Notes: a model not told the origin generated them from the letters alone. A stretch of 49,439 nt of DNA from Pseudodesulfovibrio pelocollis (GCF_030282845.1 NZ_JASTWE010000029.1:1-49439), one strand, 5' to 3'; counted from the first letter of the stretch, positions 15,430 through 26,955 are shown. A program made the numbers and translations.

Positions 15430-16923
15430 CTATTTCTCTTTCTTGTCCCGTTCATCGCGGCGGCGCTTGCTCTTGAGGGCCTTGAACCTGTCCTCGTGGC
15501 GGCGCGTCTTGGCCCCGCCGATGCGCTCGCGACCGGGGCCGCGCTTGCCCAGGGCAGAGATACCCCGGCTCTTCTCCCACTCCTTCTTGTCGTGGCTGGA
15601 ACGGAAGACGACATCGACCGGCGCGGAATTGATGCCCAGCAGCTTGCGAAACTGGTTCTCCAGGTACCGGGCGTAGGACTCCTTGACCAGGGTATGGTCG
15701 TTGCAGAAAAAGACAAAGGTCGGAACCGCCTCGTCGGCCTGGGTGACATAGAAGAACTTGGGCCTGCGGCGCTTGACCACCGGGGGCTGGAGCTTTTCCA
15801 CCACCTGGGCCAGGGCGCGATTGAGTATGCCGGTGCCGATGCGGATTTCGCACTCGCGGCGCAGGGTCTCTGCCACGGGAATGATCTTGCCGATGCCCAC
15901 GCCCTTGTTGGCCGAGGTCATGATCAGGGGCACATGCGGGATGATGCGCAGTTCCTCGCGGAAGGCCTCCAGGGCGCGCTTGGTCTCGCCTCGCGGGATG
16001 AGGTCCGCCTTGTTGACCACGACCATGAACGGCGTCTTTTCCTTGGACAAGAACTCGATGAGCCGCTTGTCCTGCCTGCCCACGCCCAGGGTGATGTCGA
16101 TGACCAGGATGGTCACGTCCGAGCGCTTGGAGTTCTTGAGTGCCCGGATGACGCTGATCTTTTCCAGGTGTTCCTGGATGTTGGCGCGCCTGCGCACGCC
16201 AGCGGTGTCCACGAAGGTGTAGCGCTTGTCCTGGCGCTCGAAGGTCACGTCGATGGAGTCCCGGGTGGTGCCCGCCACATCGCTGACAATGAGCCGGTCG
16301 GTGCCGATGATGCGGTTGATGAGGGACGACTTGCCCGCGTTGGGGCGGCCGAGCATGGTCAGGCGCAGCCCCCGCTCGGTGGTGTCCTCCTCGTCGGTGT
16401 CCATGCCCAGGTCGAGGACGAACCGGCGGACCTTCTCGCGCACCTCGTGCAGATTGTAGCCGTGGGCCGCCGAGACCGGAATCACGGGCAGCCCCAGGGC
16501 GTGGAACTCCGCCGTTCTCTGGGCCGCGAGCTCATGGCTGTCCACCTTGTTCACCAGGACCATGACCGGTTTGCCGCTGCGGCGGACGAACTCGGCGGCC
16601 TGCTCGTCCAGGGGGCTCATGCCATGCTTGCCGTCAACCACGAAGAGGATGGCGTGGGCCTCGTTGATGGCCTCGCGCGCCTGCTCGAAAATCTCGTCCT
16701 CGAAATCCTTGCTCAGTTCCGGCGTGGCCTCGGATTCGAGGACCATGCCGCCAGTGTCCACCAGATCGAACTTGACATCGCCCATCTGACATTCACCATA
16801 GATGCGGTCGCGCGTCACACCGGGCAGATCGTGGGTAATGGCTCGCGACTTCCGAAGCAGCCGGTTGAAAAGGGTGGACTTGCCAACATTGGGGCGTCCC
16901 ACGAGGGCGACGATGGGCAGCAT
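15430..16923 (-). CDS. der: Ribosome biogenesis GTPase Der
   Basis: Essential double-GTPase for 50S subunit maturation. The first G domain has GRPNVGKST (residues 8-16), DTGG and NKVD. The second has GRPNAGKSS, DTAGVRR and NKAD. A C-terminal KH-like domain follows. The 497-aa protein ends in an Arg/Lys-rich tail (RRRDERDKKEK) longer than in E. coli Der, a common extension in this group. The start at ATG 16923 gives the standard LPIVALVGRPNVGKST N-terminus. Confidence 0.96.
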   Translation of the reverse strand: MLPIVALVGRPNVGKSTLFNRLLRKSRAITHDLPGVTRDRIYGECQMGDVKFDLVDTGGMVLESEATPELSKDFEDEIFEQAREAINEAHAILFVVDGKHGMSPLDEQAAEFVRRSGKPVMVLVNKVDSHELAAQRTAEFHALGLPVIPVSAAHGYNLHEVREKVRRFVLDLGMDTDEEDTTERGLRLTMLGRPNAGKSSLINRIIGTDRLIVSDVAGTTRDSIDVTFERQDKRYTFVDTAGVRRRANIQEHLEKISVIRALKNSKRSDVTILVIDITLGVGRQDKRLIEFLSKEKTPFMVVVNKADLIPRGETKRALEAFREELRIIPHVPLIMTSANKGVGIGKIIPVAETLRRECEIRIGTGILNRALAQVVEKLQPPVVKRRRPKFFYVTQADEAVPTFVFFCNDHTLVKESYARYLENQFRKLLGINSAPVDVVFRSSHDKKEWEKSRGISALGKRGPGRERIGGAKTRRHEDRFKALKSKRRRDERDKKEK

Positions 16924-16972
16924 GGGTACAGACTCCAGGGATGATGTGACAGCGGGCCGGGGCAGCGCGAAA

Positions 16973-17003
16973 CCCGCGCCTCCCGATATGTGGGAAGCGC
17001 GGG
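16973..17003 (-). terminator. Terminator hairpin after the chemoreceptor gene
   Basis: On the minus strand CCCGCGC/GCGCGGG closes an imperfect inner stem (TTCCC/GGGAG), followed by TTTCGCG. It sits between the chemoreceptor stop at 17063 and der. Confidence 0.65.
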
Positions 17004-17062
17004 CTTACCTTACCTTCAATCAAATGTCGAGTCCATTGTTCCCGGCATCGGGCATTCGATCA

Positions 17063-19390
17063 TCAATCCCTGGCCGACATTCGCTCGATGACGGTGTTGA
17101 GCCGCGAGGCCATGGACGCCACCTCCTGGATAGCCTGGGAGGATTCGAGCATGACCTGCGAGGTCTCGGTGGAGATGCGATTGATGTCCTCGGTGGCGCG
17201 GTTGATCTCCTCGCTGGTGGCCGACTGCTCCTCCGAGGCGGTGGCGATGGAGCGCACCTGATCGGCGGCGTTGTCCACCCGGTCGACTATCTCCGTGAGA
17301 GCCCGGCCGGACTCGTTGGCCAGCTCGGTGCTGCGGGCCACGGCCTTGGCCGCGCGCTCGGTGGCGGCCACGTTGTCGCGGGTCATGGTCTGGATGCGCT
17401 CGATGGCCCCGCCCACCTCGCTGGTGGCGGACATGGTCTTTTCTGCCAGCTTGCGCACCTCGTCGGCCACCACGGCGAAACCGCGCCCGGCCTCGCCAGC
17501 GCGCGCCGCCTCGATGGCCGCGTTGAGCGCCAGAAGGTTGGTCTGGTCCGCGATGTCGGTGATCACTTCCAGCACATTGCCGATGCCTGCCGCTTGCCGC
17601 CCCAGTTCCTCCATGGAGGTCTTGAGGCTCTCGGCCTGCCGCTGCACATCGGCCACGGCCGCGATGACCTGGCCCACGCTGGCCTCGCCCAGCTTGGCGT
17701 TATCCTTGGCCTTGTCCGCGTCCTCGGCAGCCTGGCTGGCGCTCCTGGCCACTTCGAGCACGGTGGAGTTCATCTCCTCCATGGCCGTGGATGTCTCTGT
17801 CACCCGGGCCTTCTGCTCGTCAGCGCCCCGGCTGGCCTGCTCGATCTGGGCCGAAAGCTCCTCGGCAGCGCTGGAGAGGTATTGCGATATTTCCTCGGCC
17901 TCGGTCACGGCCTGGGCGATGCGCGCGTTCTGCTCCTCGATGACGCGCTGCTGGCTGCGGATGTCGGTCATGTCGATCCACACGGCCAGGGAGCCGAGCA
18001 TCATCCCGTCCATGTCGAAAAACGGCGTGGACGTACACAAGACGTGGCGGGTCTGGCCCGAGCGCGTCTCGTACTCGATTTCGTTTGAAAGCTGGTTGCG
18101 CTCCTTGATGGCCCGGTCCGAAAGGGTCTCGCGTCCGGGTTCGTCGTAGAAGAACCGTCCGGGCGACATGCCGATGAAGCTGTCAGGTTCGCCGTCGCGA
18201 CCCAGAAGATCGCACATCTGGCGGTTGACCCAGAGCAGCTTGTGATCGCCACCCACCAGGGCGCAGGGCAGAGTCAGCCCCTTAAGCACGCCCTCGGAGA
18301 AGCCGAGCTTGGTCTTGAGTTCGGCCACCATCACCGCGATCTGCCCGGCCAGTTCCTTGAACTCGAAACGGTAGACCCCTTCCAGCTTCGCGTTGAGATC
18401 ACCGCCTGCCACCTGGGTGGCGAAGCCGAGAATTCCCTGCACCGGATGGGTGACCAGAAGCCGGATGATGACCACCAGCACGCCGGCCAGGAGCACGGCC
18501 ACCATGGCCCCGCCCACGGCCAGATAGTTGCGCTGGGTAATGGCCGGGGCGGCCATGTCGTCCTCGTAGGCACTCATGACCATGACCCAGCCGTTCCTGG
18601 ACATGGTGTCGAATACCATGTATTTTTTGCGATTCTCCCACGTGTAGGGGGTGCTGCCGGTTTTTTGCGACAAGGCGGTGCGAACAAAATCCAACTCACT
18701 CAAATCTTTGAGGTAGAGATCCTTGTTCACAGCATGGGCGATGATGCGCCCCTTGGCGTCGAGCATGAAGCCGTAACCGTTCACGGCCACACGGAAGGGG
18801 TCAATAAATCTCCCGGTGAAGGTCTCCCAGTTGGGAAAGAGGCCCACTCCGCCGATGACCTTGCCGTCCGGGCCGTAAACCGCGCTGGCCACCGCGAAAA
18901 TGAGCAGGTTGTCGCTGCCGCTCTTGGCGATGAGGATGTCGTTTGAAAGATAGCTCTTGTGGCGACCGTCGAGGATGACCTTGACGTATTCACGCTCGCT
19001 GCGATCCGCGCCTGCCATGTTATCGCCCTTGGCGTTGTACCCGGCCACCACCTTGCCATTGGTGTCAAAGGCGAAGGCGGCCCAGTAACCACGGGTGTTT
19101 TCGAGCAGGTCCCTGAACAGCCAGTCGGCGCTGAGCAGGTCGCGCCCCATAAGGGCGTCGCTGATGGACTGCTGCGAGGCGAGCATGGCGGCCATGCTCT
19201 CGGTCTGCTCCATGTAGGCGTCAAGGGCGGCCATGGACTGCTCGACCATGTTGTGCATGGCCACGGACTCTTCCTTGAGCACCGTCTCGTAGGTATGGCT
19301 GCTCACCCACCAGACGCCCGCACCAACCGCGGTCAGGATGACCACCGAAATCAGCGCGGCGATGACCGTATTGACGCTTCGTACTTGCAT
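17063..19390 (-). CDS. Methyl-accepting chemotaxis protein with dCache sensor and PAS domain
   Basis: Membrane chemoreceptor of about 775 aa. Transmembrane helix 1 covers residues 8-30. A periplasmic double-Cache-type sensor covers about 31-285 ([35 protein letters not shown]). Helix 2 covers 290-313, followed by HAMP and a PAS domain (about 375-475, [20 protein letters not shown]). The cytoplasmic coiled coil carries the conserved tip [20 protein letters not shown] near residue 630. No CheR/CheB-binding pentapeptide is seen; it ends in MSARD. The ATG at 19390 follows AAGGA and begins helix 1; the ligand is unknown. The isolated locus has its own promoter. Confidence 0.93.
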   Translation of the reverse strand: MQVRSVNTVIAALISVVILTAVGAGVWWVSSHTYETVLKEESVAMHNMVEQSMAALDAYMEQTESMAAMLASQQSISDALMGRDLLSADWLFRDLLENTRGYWAAFAFDTNGKVVAGYNAKGDNMAGADRSEREYVKVILDGRHKSYLSNDILIAKSGSDNLLIFAVASAVYGPDGKVIGGVGLFPNWETFTGRFIDPFRVAVNGYGFMLDAKGRIIAHAVNKDLYLKDLSELDFVRTALSQKTGSTPYTWENRKKYMVFDTMSRNGWVMVMSAYEDDMAAPAITQRNYLAVGGAMVAVLLAGVLVVIIRLLVTHPVQGILGFATQVAGGDLNAKLEGVYRFEFKELAGQIAVMVAELKTKLGFSEGVLKGLTLPCALVGGDHKLLWVNRQMCDLLGRDGEPDSFIGMSPGRFFYDEPGRETLSDRAIKERNQLSNEIEYETRSGQTRHVLCTSTPFFDMDGMMLGSLAVWIDMTDIRSQQRVIEEQNARIAQAVTEAEEISQYLSSAAEELSAQIEQASRGADEQKARVTETSTAMEEMNSTVLEVARSASQAAEDADKAKDNAKLGEASVGQVIAAVADVQRQAESLKTSMEELGRQAAGIGNVLEVITDIADQTNLLALNAAIEAARAGEAGRGFAVVADEVRKLAEKTMSATSEVGGAIERIQTMTRDNVAATERAAKAVARSTELANESGRALTEIVDRVDNAADQVRSIATASEEQSATSEEINRATEDINRISTETSQVMLESSQAIQEVASMASRLNTVIERMSARD

Positions 19391-19456
19391 TGGCTTGTCC
19401 TTTGTTCCGCCAGGATGGCGACGCTCCCCTGCGCCGCAACACTTCACAAGTAATAA

Positions 19457-19484
19457 TTGTTACAGAAACAAGCAATTTTGTCAA
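19457..19484 (-). promoter_or_regulatory. Sigma-70-like promoter of the chemoreceptor gene
   Basis: TTGACA (19484-19479), a 16-base spacer and TAACAA (19462-19457), in a locally A/T-rich stretch about 67 bases upstream of the start codon. No sigma-28 motif is seen here. Confidence 0.6.
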
Positions 19485-19503
19485 ATTTATGCGCTGACTA
19501 CGA

Positions 19504-19528
19504 CAAAAGTCGACGGGCTCAGCCGTCG
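19504..19528 (-). terminator. Terminator of the nadK-to-mtnA run
   Basis: Minus-strand CGACGG-CTGAGC-CCGTCG followed by ACTTTTG, 56 bases after the mtnA stop and just before the chemoreceptor promoter. Confidence 0.65.
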
Positions 19529-19583
19529 GCTTCATGAAACGCTGTCTCAAAATCGGGGAGGGTGACACCCGCCGCCGGCTGGG

Positions 19584-20627
19584 TCAATCGTCGGCGAAGA
19601 GCTTGCGGATGGCCTCGGAATACGGCGGATAGAGGACGCCCTTTTCCGTGATGATGCCGGTGATCAGCTCGTTTGGCGTGGGGTCGAAGGCGAGGTTGTA
19701 GACCTCGACACCCTCTGGCGGGATGCGGTGGTCGCCGATGTGGGTGACCTCGCGCGGGTCGCGGTCCTCGATGGGCACGTCGTCGCCGGTGGGGGTTTCG
19801 GGGTCGATGGTATAGACCGGGGCGGCCACATAGAAGGGAATGCCGAAACGCTGGGCCATGATGGCCACGCCGAAGGTGCCGATCTTGTTGACCGCGTCGC
19901 CGTTGGCCGCGATGCGGTCCGCGCCCACCACCACCTTGTCCACCAGCCCGCGCTTCATGAGCAGGGCGCAGGCGTTGTCGCAGGCCACCTTGACCGGGAT
20001 GCCGTCCTTGTGCAGCTCGTAGGCGGTCAGGCGCGCGCCCTAGAGAAAGGGCCGTGTCTCGTTGGCGATGACCGAGACCCGCTTGCCCTGGTCCACGGCC
20101 CCGCGCACCACGCCCAGCGCGGTGCCGTACCCGGCCGTGGCCAGCGCGCCCGCATTGCAGTGGGTCATGATGGTGTCGCCGTCGTCCATGAGCGCGCCGC
20201 CGAACCGGCCAATGGCCTCGCACATGGCGATGTCGCCCTCGTGAATCTCCCTGGCCCGGGCCAGCCAGGTGGTCAGCAGGGACTCAAGGGAGACGTCCCC
20301 GGCCTCCAGCCAGACGCGGCGCATCTCGCGCACGGCCCAGCGCAGGTTCACGGCCGTGGGCCGGGCCTTCTCGATCTGGTCGAGCTTGTCGTTCAGGTTC
20401 GCCTTCCAATCGCTGTCCATGGCCTGGACCTCGCGGCCCGCCAGATAGCAGCCGTAGGCCGCAGTCACGCCGATGGCTGGCGCGCCGCGCACCACCATGA
20501 CCACCAGGGCGAAGCATATGTCGTCCGTGGTCCGGCACTCGAACCACTCCTCGCGGTTGGGCAGGTAGCGCTGGTCGAGCAGGATCAGGGCGTCCTTGTC
20601 GGGAGAATACTGGATATGTTCGGTCAT
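19584..20627 (-). pseudogene. mtnA: S-methyl-5-thioribose-1-phosphate isomerase, interrupted by in-frame TAG
   Basis: Methionine-salvage isomerase converting methylthioribose-1-P to methylthioribulose-1-P, homologous to eIF2B-alpha. Reading from ATG 20627 (ribosome site GGAGG) gives a full 347-codon protein except for TAG at codon 196 (20040-20042). The context is ETRPFL[17 protein letters not shown], where the family has a conserved Gln (RPFLQGARLTA), so one CAG-to-TAG change explains it. Both halves are otherwise intact: [25 protein letters not shown] with the catalytic Cys, then [10 protein letters not shown] with the catalytic Asp. Either the gene is dead, the stop is suppressed, or it is a base-call error. 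GTG near 19988 could allow a useless internal restart. Confidence 0.9.
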
Positions 20628-20718
20628 GGGATCGCCTCCGAAAAGCTGTGGGTCTGGAACATGGCCACGCCCCGGCACATGGCCGGTGTCGTGCCGACAA
20701 AGCCGCAACTGGCCGCGG

Positions 20719-22152
<1,434 letters not shown>

Positions 22153-22174
22153 GCAGGGCGTCTCCTTGCGGCCG

Positions 22175-22816
22175 CTAGCCGTTTTTTCCGTACAGTTCCG
22201 GGTTGAGGCTCGGGTCGTTGTACATCTTGAACTGATAATAGACCTTGGGCCGCTTACTGCCCGCCGCGTACTCGTCAAGGAGTTCGAGCACGGCGTTCTC
22301 AAGGTCGGCGTGCTGGCGCGTGAGCACCCCAAGCTTGGCCTGGCACTGCTCCACGTGGGCCGCGTCCACGCCGCGACGGGTGCACTGCTCCTGCATGTGG
22401 TAGATTTTCAACGCCTGGATGGAGAGTCTGTCCAGGGCCGCGCCCACGGTCTCGGTGTTGTAACGCCCGGCCGCGTCGGGCGGCAGCATCGGGGCCAGCA
22501 CGCCGTTGAGGCAGGCGTCCACGCGCTCGATGAGATCGTTGCGCTTCTGATTGAGCTTGTCGATGGCGTACTTGCAGTTGGCGATGACCTCGGCGTCCAC
22601 ATCCGTACGGCGGGCGCGGTCCTCCACATGCCAGAGCTGGAAATTGGTCCAGTGCTGGCGGGCCACCAGTTCGCGAAAGCCTTCGATGCCTGCGAGTTCG
22701 CCCGGTTCGCCCTCGTAAACGGGATCGCCGAAGTGCCAGTCGGTGACGGAACGGATCTGGTGCGCCACGGCGTCGCGCACAGCCCCCTTGACAGTGTCGA
22801 ATGATGTCTCAGCCAT
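22175..22816 (-). CDS. DUF4254 domain-containing protein
   Basis: A 213-aa soluble, mostly helical protein of the uncharacterised DUF4254 family. Recognisable stretches are [13 protein letters not shown], the Asn/Asp-rich helix [18 protein letters not shown], and [20 protein letters not shown]. It has no signal peptide or known catalytic motif. Its ATG overlaps the end of mltA by eight bases (ATGGCTGA), so the two are translationally coupled. It lies upstream of gatB. In other bacteria the family is sometimes found near LPS or cell-wall genes; the coupling to a murein hydrolase gene here fits an envelope-related role, but this is inference. Confidence 0.8.
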   Translation of the reverse strand: MAETSFDTVKGAVRDAVAHQIRSVTDWHFGDPVYEGEPGELAGIEGFRELVARQHWTNFQLWHVEDRARRTDVDAEVIANCKYAIDKLNQKRNDLIERVDACLNGVLAPMLPPDAAGRYNTETVGAALDRLSIQALKIYHMQEQCTRRGVDAAHVEQCQAKLGVLTRQHADLENAVLELLDEYAAGSKRPKVYYQFKMYNDPSLNPELYGKNG

Positions 22817-24170
22817 TGATCAGTGCTTCTTTGCTAATGAGGAGGTAGACGGTGGCCTCGGTCATGATGTTGTTGGCGATGGGCTCCACCTGATTGCCCT
22901 CGCCGATGTAGTAGTCGAGCCTTGGGCCGCGAATGGCCGTGCCCACGTCCTGGGCCAGTCCGATGCCGGCCACGGTCCGCTTGCCCACGTTCCTGCCGTT
23001 CTCGGACCGGGGAATCTCGGCCTCGAAGGCGAGCAGGCTGCCAAGCGGAAGGAGTTCACGGTCTGTAGCCAGCGAAACCATCGGCGTCAACGGCTTTCCC
23101 ATGGCTCCCTCGGGCGGCGAGTCCTCCATGCGGAAGAAGACATAGCTGCGGTTCTCGGCCATCAGCTCGAACATCGTCTCGGGATGCTTGGCAAAAAATT
23201 CCTTCACATGGGCCTTGGACAGCCGGGCGCGCGGGAGCAACCCCCTGGCGTGGAGGATGAGCCCCAGGCTACGGAACTCATGGCCGTTCTTGGCCCCGTA
23301 GAGCACGTTGCGGGTGGTGCCGTCGGGCAGGAGCAGCCGCCCGGCCCCCTCCACCTGCATGTAGAACACGTCGACGGGGTCCTTGGCCCAGGCGATCTCC
23401 AGCCCGCGCCCGGCCAGAACGCCGCGCACGTCCACATCGCCCCGGTCGTGATAGGGCAGCACCCTGCCCCGCTCCACACGGTAGACAGCCCGCTTGCCGC
23501 GCACCAATCCGCTTCGCAGATCGTCGGGCACGCCGTAGATGGGAAACTCGTAGCCGGGCTTTTTGGTCAGGCTGGCCTGGATCTCCGGCGTGTAGTAGCC
23601 GGTCATGAGTGGCTTCTGACGCATGCCGAACCAGACGAACCGGCTGGCCAGCAGGTGCGGATTCTCGTCAAGATGCGGCAACAGCTCCAGGAATTCCTCC
23701 AGGCTGCGCACCACCTGCCCCCAGGTCAGGGTCATGCCGGGCCGGGTCAGGGCGAGCCTGTCCCGGGGCATGTTCATGGCATATTCCAGGCTGCGCTGCG
23801 CCGGTCCGGCGAGATCGGCCCAGGAGGAGAGCCCCTGGCTGGCCAGGTCGATGCGTGCGTTGCTCTGCGCTCCCTCGGTGTTCGAGAGGGGGAAGAACAG
23901 ATCACAGGTAGGCAGGTTGCGCAGGTCGGTCAAGGGCTTGAGGGTCAGCACACCCGTGGCCCGCGACCGTTGCAGGCCCACCTCGGATACCGACCCCGCC
24001 ACCTTGTCGCAGGCGGCCACGGTCCCATTGCCTTCCGCCCTGCTGGCGGTGCCGCCCGTCCCGAAAAATGGGCCGCCCTTGACGCACGCGGCCAGGCCCG
24101 CCGCGCACAGCACGACGAGAACAAGCCCGGCCGCTCTCAAGGCCGTCGCGTCACGCCACAGTATTGTCAT
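22809..24170 (-). CDS. mltA: Membrane-bound lytic murein transglycosylase A (lipoprotein)
   Basis: Peptidoglycan lytic transglycosylase of about 453 aa. A lipoprotein signal precedes the lipobox LAAC (Cys29), so it should be membrane-anchored. MLTG_A features include LTGYYTPEIQAS (here MTGYYTPEIQAS), VFYMQVEGAGRLLLPDG, a PEIPRSE-like segment, and the 3D domain near the C-terminus with the catalytic Asp region (GLAQDVGTAIRGPRLDYYIG). The usual GGAIKG is replaced by GTAIRG. The start at ATG 24170 puts the signal first. It overlaps the DUF4254 gene downstream and follows the ARMT1-like gene. Confidence 0.93.
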   Translation of the reverse strand: MTILWRDATALRAAGLVLVVLCAAGLAACVKGGPFFGTGGTASRAEGNGTVAACDKVAGSVSEVGLQRSRATGVLTLKPLTDLRNLPTCDLFFPLSNTEGAQSNARIDLASQGLSSWADLAGPAQRSLEYAMNMPRDRLALTRPGMTLTWGQVVRSLEEFLELLPHLDENPHLLASRFVWFGMRQKPLMTGYYTPEIQASLTKKPGYEFPIYGVPDDLRSGLVRGKRAVYRVERGRVLPYHDRGDVDVRGVLAGRGLEIAWAKDPVDVFYMQVEGAGRLLLPDGTTRNVLYGAKNGHEFRSLGLILHARGLLPRARLSKAHVKEFFAKHPETMFELMAENRSYVFFRMEDSPPEGAMGKPLTPMVSLATDRELLPLGSLLAFEAEIPRSENGRNVGKRTVAGIGLAQDVGTAIRGPRLDYYIGEGNQVEPIANNIMTEATVYLLISKEALING

Positions 24171-24224
24171 GTCTTGATTCGCACTTTCCTTTGCAGCCCG
24201 ACGAAAGGCCCACTCCACGTCGCG

Positions 24225-25991
24225 TCAATTGGTGCAGGAATCCACGGCCACATCGCAGAACTTGCCCACGCCATACTCCCGCCTGCGGAAGAACTTCTCG
24301 GCGCTGGGGCCGATGATCTGCAACTCCGGCGAGGTCTTGAGCACATCCAGGGCGATGTGCATCTCCTTGGTGCAGCCGGTGGAGTAGGTGGCGTCCTTGC
24401 CGGTCCAGACCGGGGGCACCTTCCTGCCCATCAGGGCGAAGCTCTTCTCGATGTCGAAATGGGTCTGGAAGCGCCAGACGTTGATGTAGCCACTTCGCTG
24501 CACCTTCTCCCACATGAACATCAGGTCGTCGCCGTCCATGCCCTCCTCGAAGTGCTCGCCCGGGTTGATGATATACACGTCGTCGAGCTGGGAGCGCAAG
24601 TGGGCGACAAAGGTGGTCATGATTTCGATGGCCGCCTTGGTCTGGCCGGGCACGCTGCCGATGATGCCGGAATAGAACATGACCGTCTTGCCCTCGCGCC
24701 GGGCGCGGCGCATCTCGGTAATGATCTCGTCCGCCTTGCCGTTGATGTAGCGCTCGCTGAACTTGCGCACCCACTCCGGCTTGGGGCGGTGATAGAGGTG
24801 AAAGGTTCCGGCCTCGTCACGGAAGAAGTTGACGATGTCCCTTGTAAATCCGTGGCTGCACTGGATGAGTCGGTTGTAGAGTTCCGAGCCCCGGGCCAGG
24901 ATCAGGTCGCACTCCTTCCACGCCCTAGCAAAGGTTACGGAACAGCGATACGGGTTGAACCGCTCGCGCGTGCCCTCGGAGATGACCACGAACCGGTGCT
25001 TGCCCATGATGTCGAGCAGCTCGTTCTTGGTGAGCCGGTCCTCGTTGACGAACTTGGCGCCCTCGAAGGCCCCGGCCAGCGCCGGATCAAAGTCGCGGTC
25101 CCAGAAGGTCGAGTGGTCGAAGAAGAACCCCTCCTTGAGGGCCATGACCACGCGATGTCCCAGGCGCAGCAGGCTCCTGACCACCTGGAGATCGAAAATG
25201 ATGCCGCCAGCCCGGCTGGGGATGTAGAGAATGCGCTTCTCCCCGCCCCCGGCCTGGCTCAGGGCCTCGTAGACCGGCGCGAACAACTCGGACGACCCGG
25301 CCAGTTCCTCGGTCACGCCGGTGGATTTGAGGGCCTCGGCGTCGAAAGTGCCCACGTCCCAGTTGTCGCACAGGGTGGCGACGCGCATGAGCCGCTCCAC
25401 TTCCAGCATGTCGAGGGAAAAGCGCTTGGTGTCGATGCGGTCGCACGGGCCGCAGTTCTCGGCATAGGCGTTGATCACGCTGTCGAAGGTCTCGCTTCGA
25501 ACCACCTGGGTGGCCTGGCGGTTGAGGTCGCGCCGCACCTGCCGATAGGGGTCGTCGATGCCGCTTTGGGTCATGAAGATGGTCATGAACCGCTTGAGCA
25601 GCCGTGAGGGGATGACAATGGGCGAGGCCAGGGCCATGCGGAACTTGTGGCGCGCCAGCTGGATGAAGCGGCTGGACACGGAGCGGTCCGGACAGTACTC
25701 GCGCGACAGGCGGATGAACGCCCGCCATTGCAGGATGTATTCATGCAGCAACAGGCGCGGCAGCCCCTCCTTGAGCAGCATGAGGAACATCCAGTCCGAG
25801 CACGGGGCGTAGAACTCGCCCGGCTGGAGGGCCACCATGAACTTGAGCTGCTCCATGGAGGCGTTCTTGGTCGGGTCTATGGTGTATTCGAGGTTGTTCT
25901 CGGTCATGAAGTGCAGCAACAGTGCGTCGAGGGAAGCATCGTCGCCGTACTTGACATCAAGTACGGAATGGAAGTGCCGGTTGAAAGCCAT
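24225..25991 (-). CDS. ARMT1-like (DUF89-related) protein, degenerate metal site
   Basis: A 588-aa soluble protein. Residues 250-380 follow the DUF89/ARMT1 damage-control phosphatase pattern: a Rossmann-like strand ILYIPSRAGGIIFDLQVVRSLL, then VVMALKEGFFFDHSTFWD, and CDLILARGSELYNRL (family: DLVIAKGQ-N). Where active members have a metal-binding Asp-Asn (DNAGE), this one reads SRAGG, so the canonical metal site looks lost. The N-terminal 200 residues are helical with a CGPC motif at 180-183. The C-terminal 150 (KTVMFYSGIIGSVPGQ onward) form a second apparent domain ending in several cysteines. It starts two bases after nadK, so it is tightly coupled to NAD(P) metabolism. Function is unknown. 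Confidence 0.65.
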   Translation of the reverse strand: MAFNRHFHSVLDVKYGDDASLDALLLHFMTENNLEYTIDPTKNASMEQLKFMVALQPGEFYAPCSDWMFLMLLKEGLPRLLLHEYILQWRAFIRLSREYCPDRSVSSRFIQLARHKFRMALASPIVIPSRLLKRFMTIFMTQSGIDDPYRQVRRDLNRQATQVVRSETFDSVINAYAENCGPCDRIDTKRFSLDMLEVERLMRVATLCDNWDVGTFDAEALKSTGVTEELAGSSELFAPVYEALSQAGGGEKRILYIPSRAGGIIFDLQVVRSLLRLGHRVVMALKEGFFFDHSTFWDRDFDPALAGAFEGAKFVNEDRLTKNELLDIMGKHRFVVISEGTRERFNPYRCSVTFARAWKECDLILARGSELYNRLIQCSHGFTRDIVNFFRDEAGTFHLYHRPKPEWVRKFSERYINGKADEIITEMRRARREGKTVMFYSGIIGSVPGQTKAAIEIMTTFVAHLRSQLDDVYIINPGEHFEEGMDGDDLMFMWEKVQRSGYINVWRFQTHFDIEKSFALMGRKVPPVWTGKDATYSTGCTKEMHIALDVLKTSPELQIIGPSAEKFFRRREYGVGKFCDVAVDSCTN

Positions 25992-25993
25992 TG

Positions 25994-26845
25994 TTATCTC
26001 TCCGTCAGGAAGCCGTGATTCTTCAATTTATCGAAATACGTGCCCTGCCCCATGTCGGCCACCAGGAGGTCCGAGGGGCTGCGGCCCACCCGCACCTCGT
26101 CGCCGGGTTCGAGGACAAAGGAGAACTGCCCGTCCTCGGTCAGGGAGATGCCTGTGGACGCGTCTTCGACACGGATCACGCACTCGTCCCCGGCCGGGAG
26201 GACCATGGGCTTGAAACCGCTCAGGAAGGGACACACCGCCGTGACGCTGTAGGCGAACAGGTCGGCATGGACCAGCGGACCGCCAGCCGACGCGCCGTAG
26301 GCGGTGGAACCCGTGGGCGTGGAGATGATCAGGCCGTCGGCCCTGACCGAGGCGATCCGCCTGCCAGCATAGGAGAGCCCCAGCCGGACCAGCCGGGCCA
26401 GCACGCCCCGGCCCACCACCACGTCGTTGACCGCCAGCCCGGAGCGCACCACGCTTCCCTTGCGGACCACGTCGTAGGCAAGGGCCAGCCGGCGCGCCAC
26501 CGGGATGTTACCGCCCAGGGCCTCGGCCAGCCAGGGCTTCCACCCTGTCCTGTCCAGCTGGGCCAGGAAACCCACCCGGCCCAGGTTGATGCCCACAAGG
26601 GGCGCGCCCAGGTGGAGCATCCGACGGGCCACGCCGATGAAGGTGCCGTCGCCGCCGAGGATCACGATCAGATCCAGCCCGGGCTGGTCGGAACCGTCCG
26701 GACCGCAGGCGTCGGGCCGATGCTGGCAGACCTCGGCCTCGACACCGGAATCGGCCAGGAAAGCGGCCACTTCGGCCCCGAGGGCCGCAGCTTCCGGAGC
26801 GTCTGGCCGGATGACCACGAGAACTTTTCGCAGATGGATGGACAT
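25994..26845 (-). CDS. nadK: NAD kinase
   Basis: Phosphorylates NAD to NADP. At 283 aa it has the family length. Diagnostic motifs are LGGDGTF (about residues 63-69), GINLGRVGFLAQL, NDVVV with the adenine-site Asn-Asp, TPTGSTAY, and the C-terminal beta-sandwich. It is the first gene of a minus-strand run (nadK, ARMT1-like, mltA, DUF4254, gatB, mtnA). The ATG at 26845 has only a weak GAAGA ribosome site. The upstream 160 bases are A/T-rich and shared with the divergent unknown gene-flgM unit. Confidence 0.96.
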   Translation of the reverse strand: MSIHLRKVLVVIRPDAPEAAALGAEVAAFLADSGVEAEVCQHRPDACGPDGSDQPGLDLIVILGGDGTFIGVARRMLHLGAPLVGINLGRVGFLAQLDRTGWKPWLAEALGGNIPVARRLALAYDVVRKGSVVRSGLAVNDVVVGRGVLARLVRLGLSYAGRRIASVRADGLIISTPTGSTAYGASAGGPLVHADLFAYSVTAVCPFLSGFKPMVLPAGDECVIRVEDASTGISLTEDGQFSFVLEPGDEVRVGRSPSDLLVADMGQGTYFDKLKNHGFLTER

Positions 26846-26955
26846 GTCTTCAATGAGTAGCTAAAATTTTAAAACCATTCAACCTTTTTCCGTTTGCAGG
26901 ATGAGCCGGTCGTAGCGCGCGGCAAGGTTTCCTGGATTTTTTCTCCGTTTACCCC

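Noticed and set aside
20040-20042. Pyrrolysine insertion at the mtnA amber codon
   Set aside because: TAG ends many genes here (rpsO, infB, pnp, rbfA, gatB), and the family has Gln at this position, so a simple C-to-T mutation is more likely.
19584-20223. Shifted-frame open reading frame over mtnA
   Set aside because: Its protein is Arg/Gly/His-rich and lacks the MtnA motifs, which lie in the frame with the single TAG. This is a point mutation, not a frameshift.
22743-25607. 954-codon open frame on the plus strand
   Set aside because: It is a GC-rich shadow of DUF4254, mltA and the ARMT1-like gene, with His/Gly/Ala/Val-rich sequence and no family motifs.
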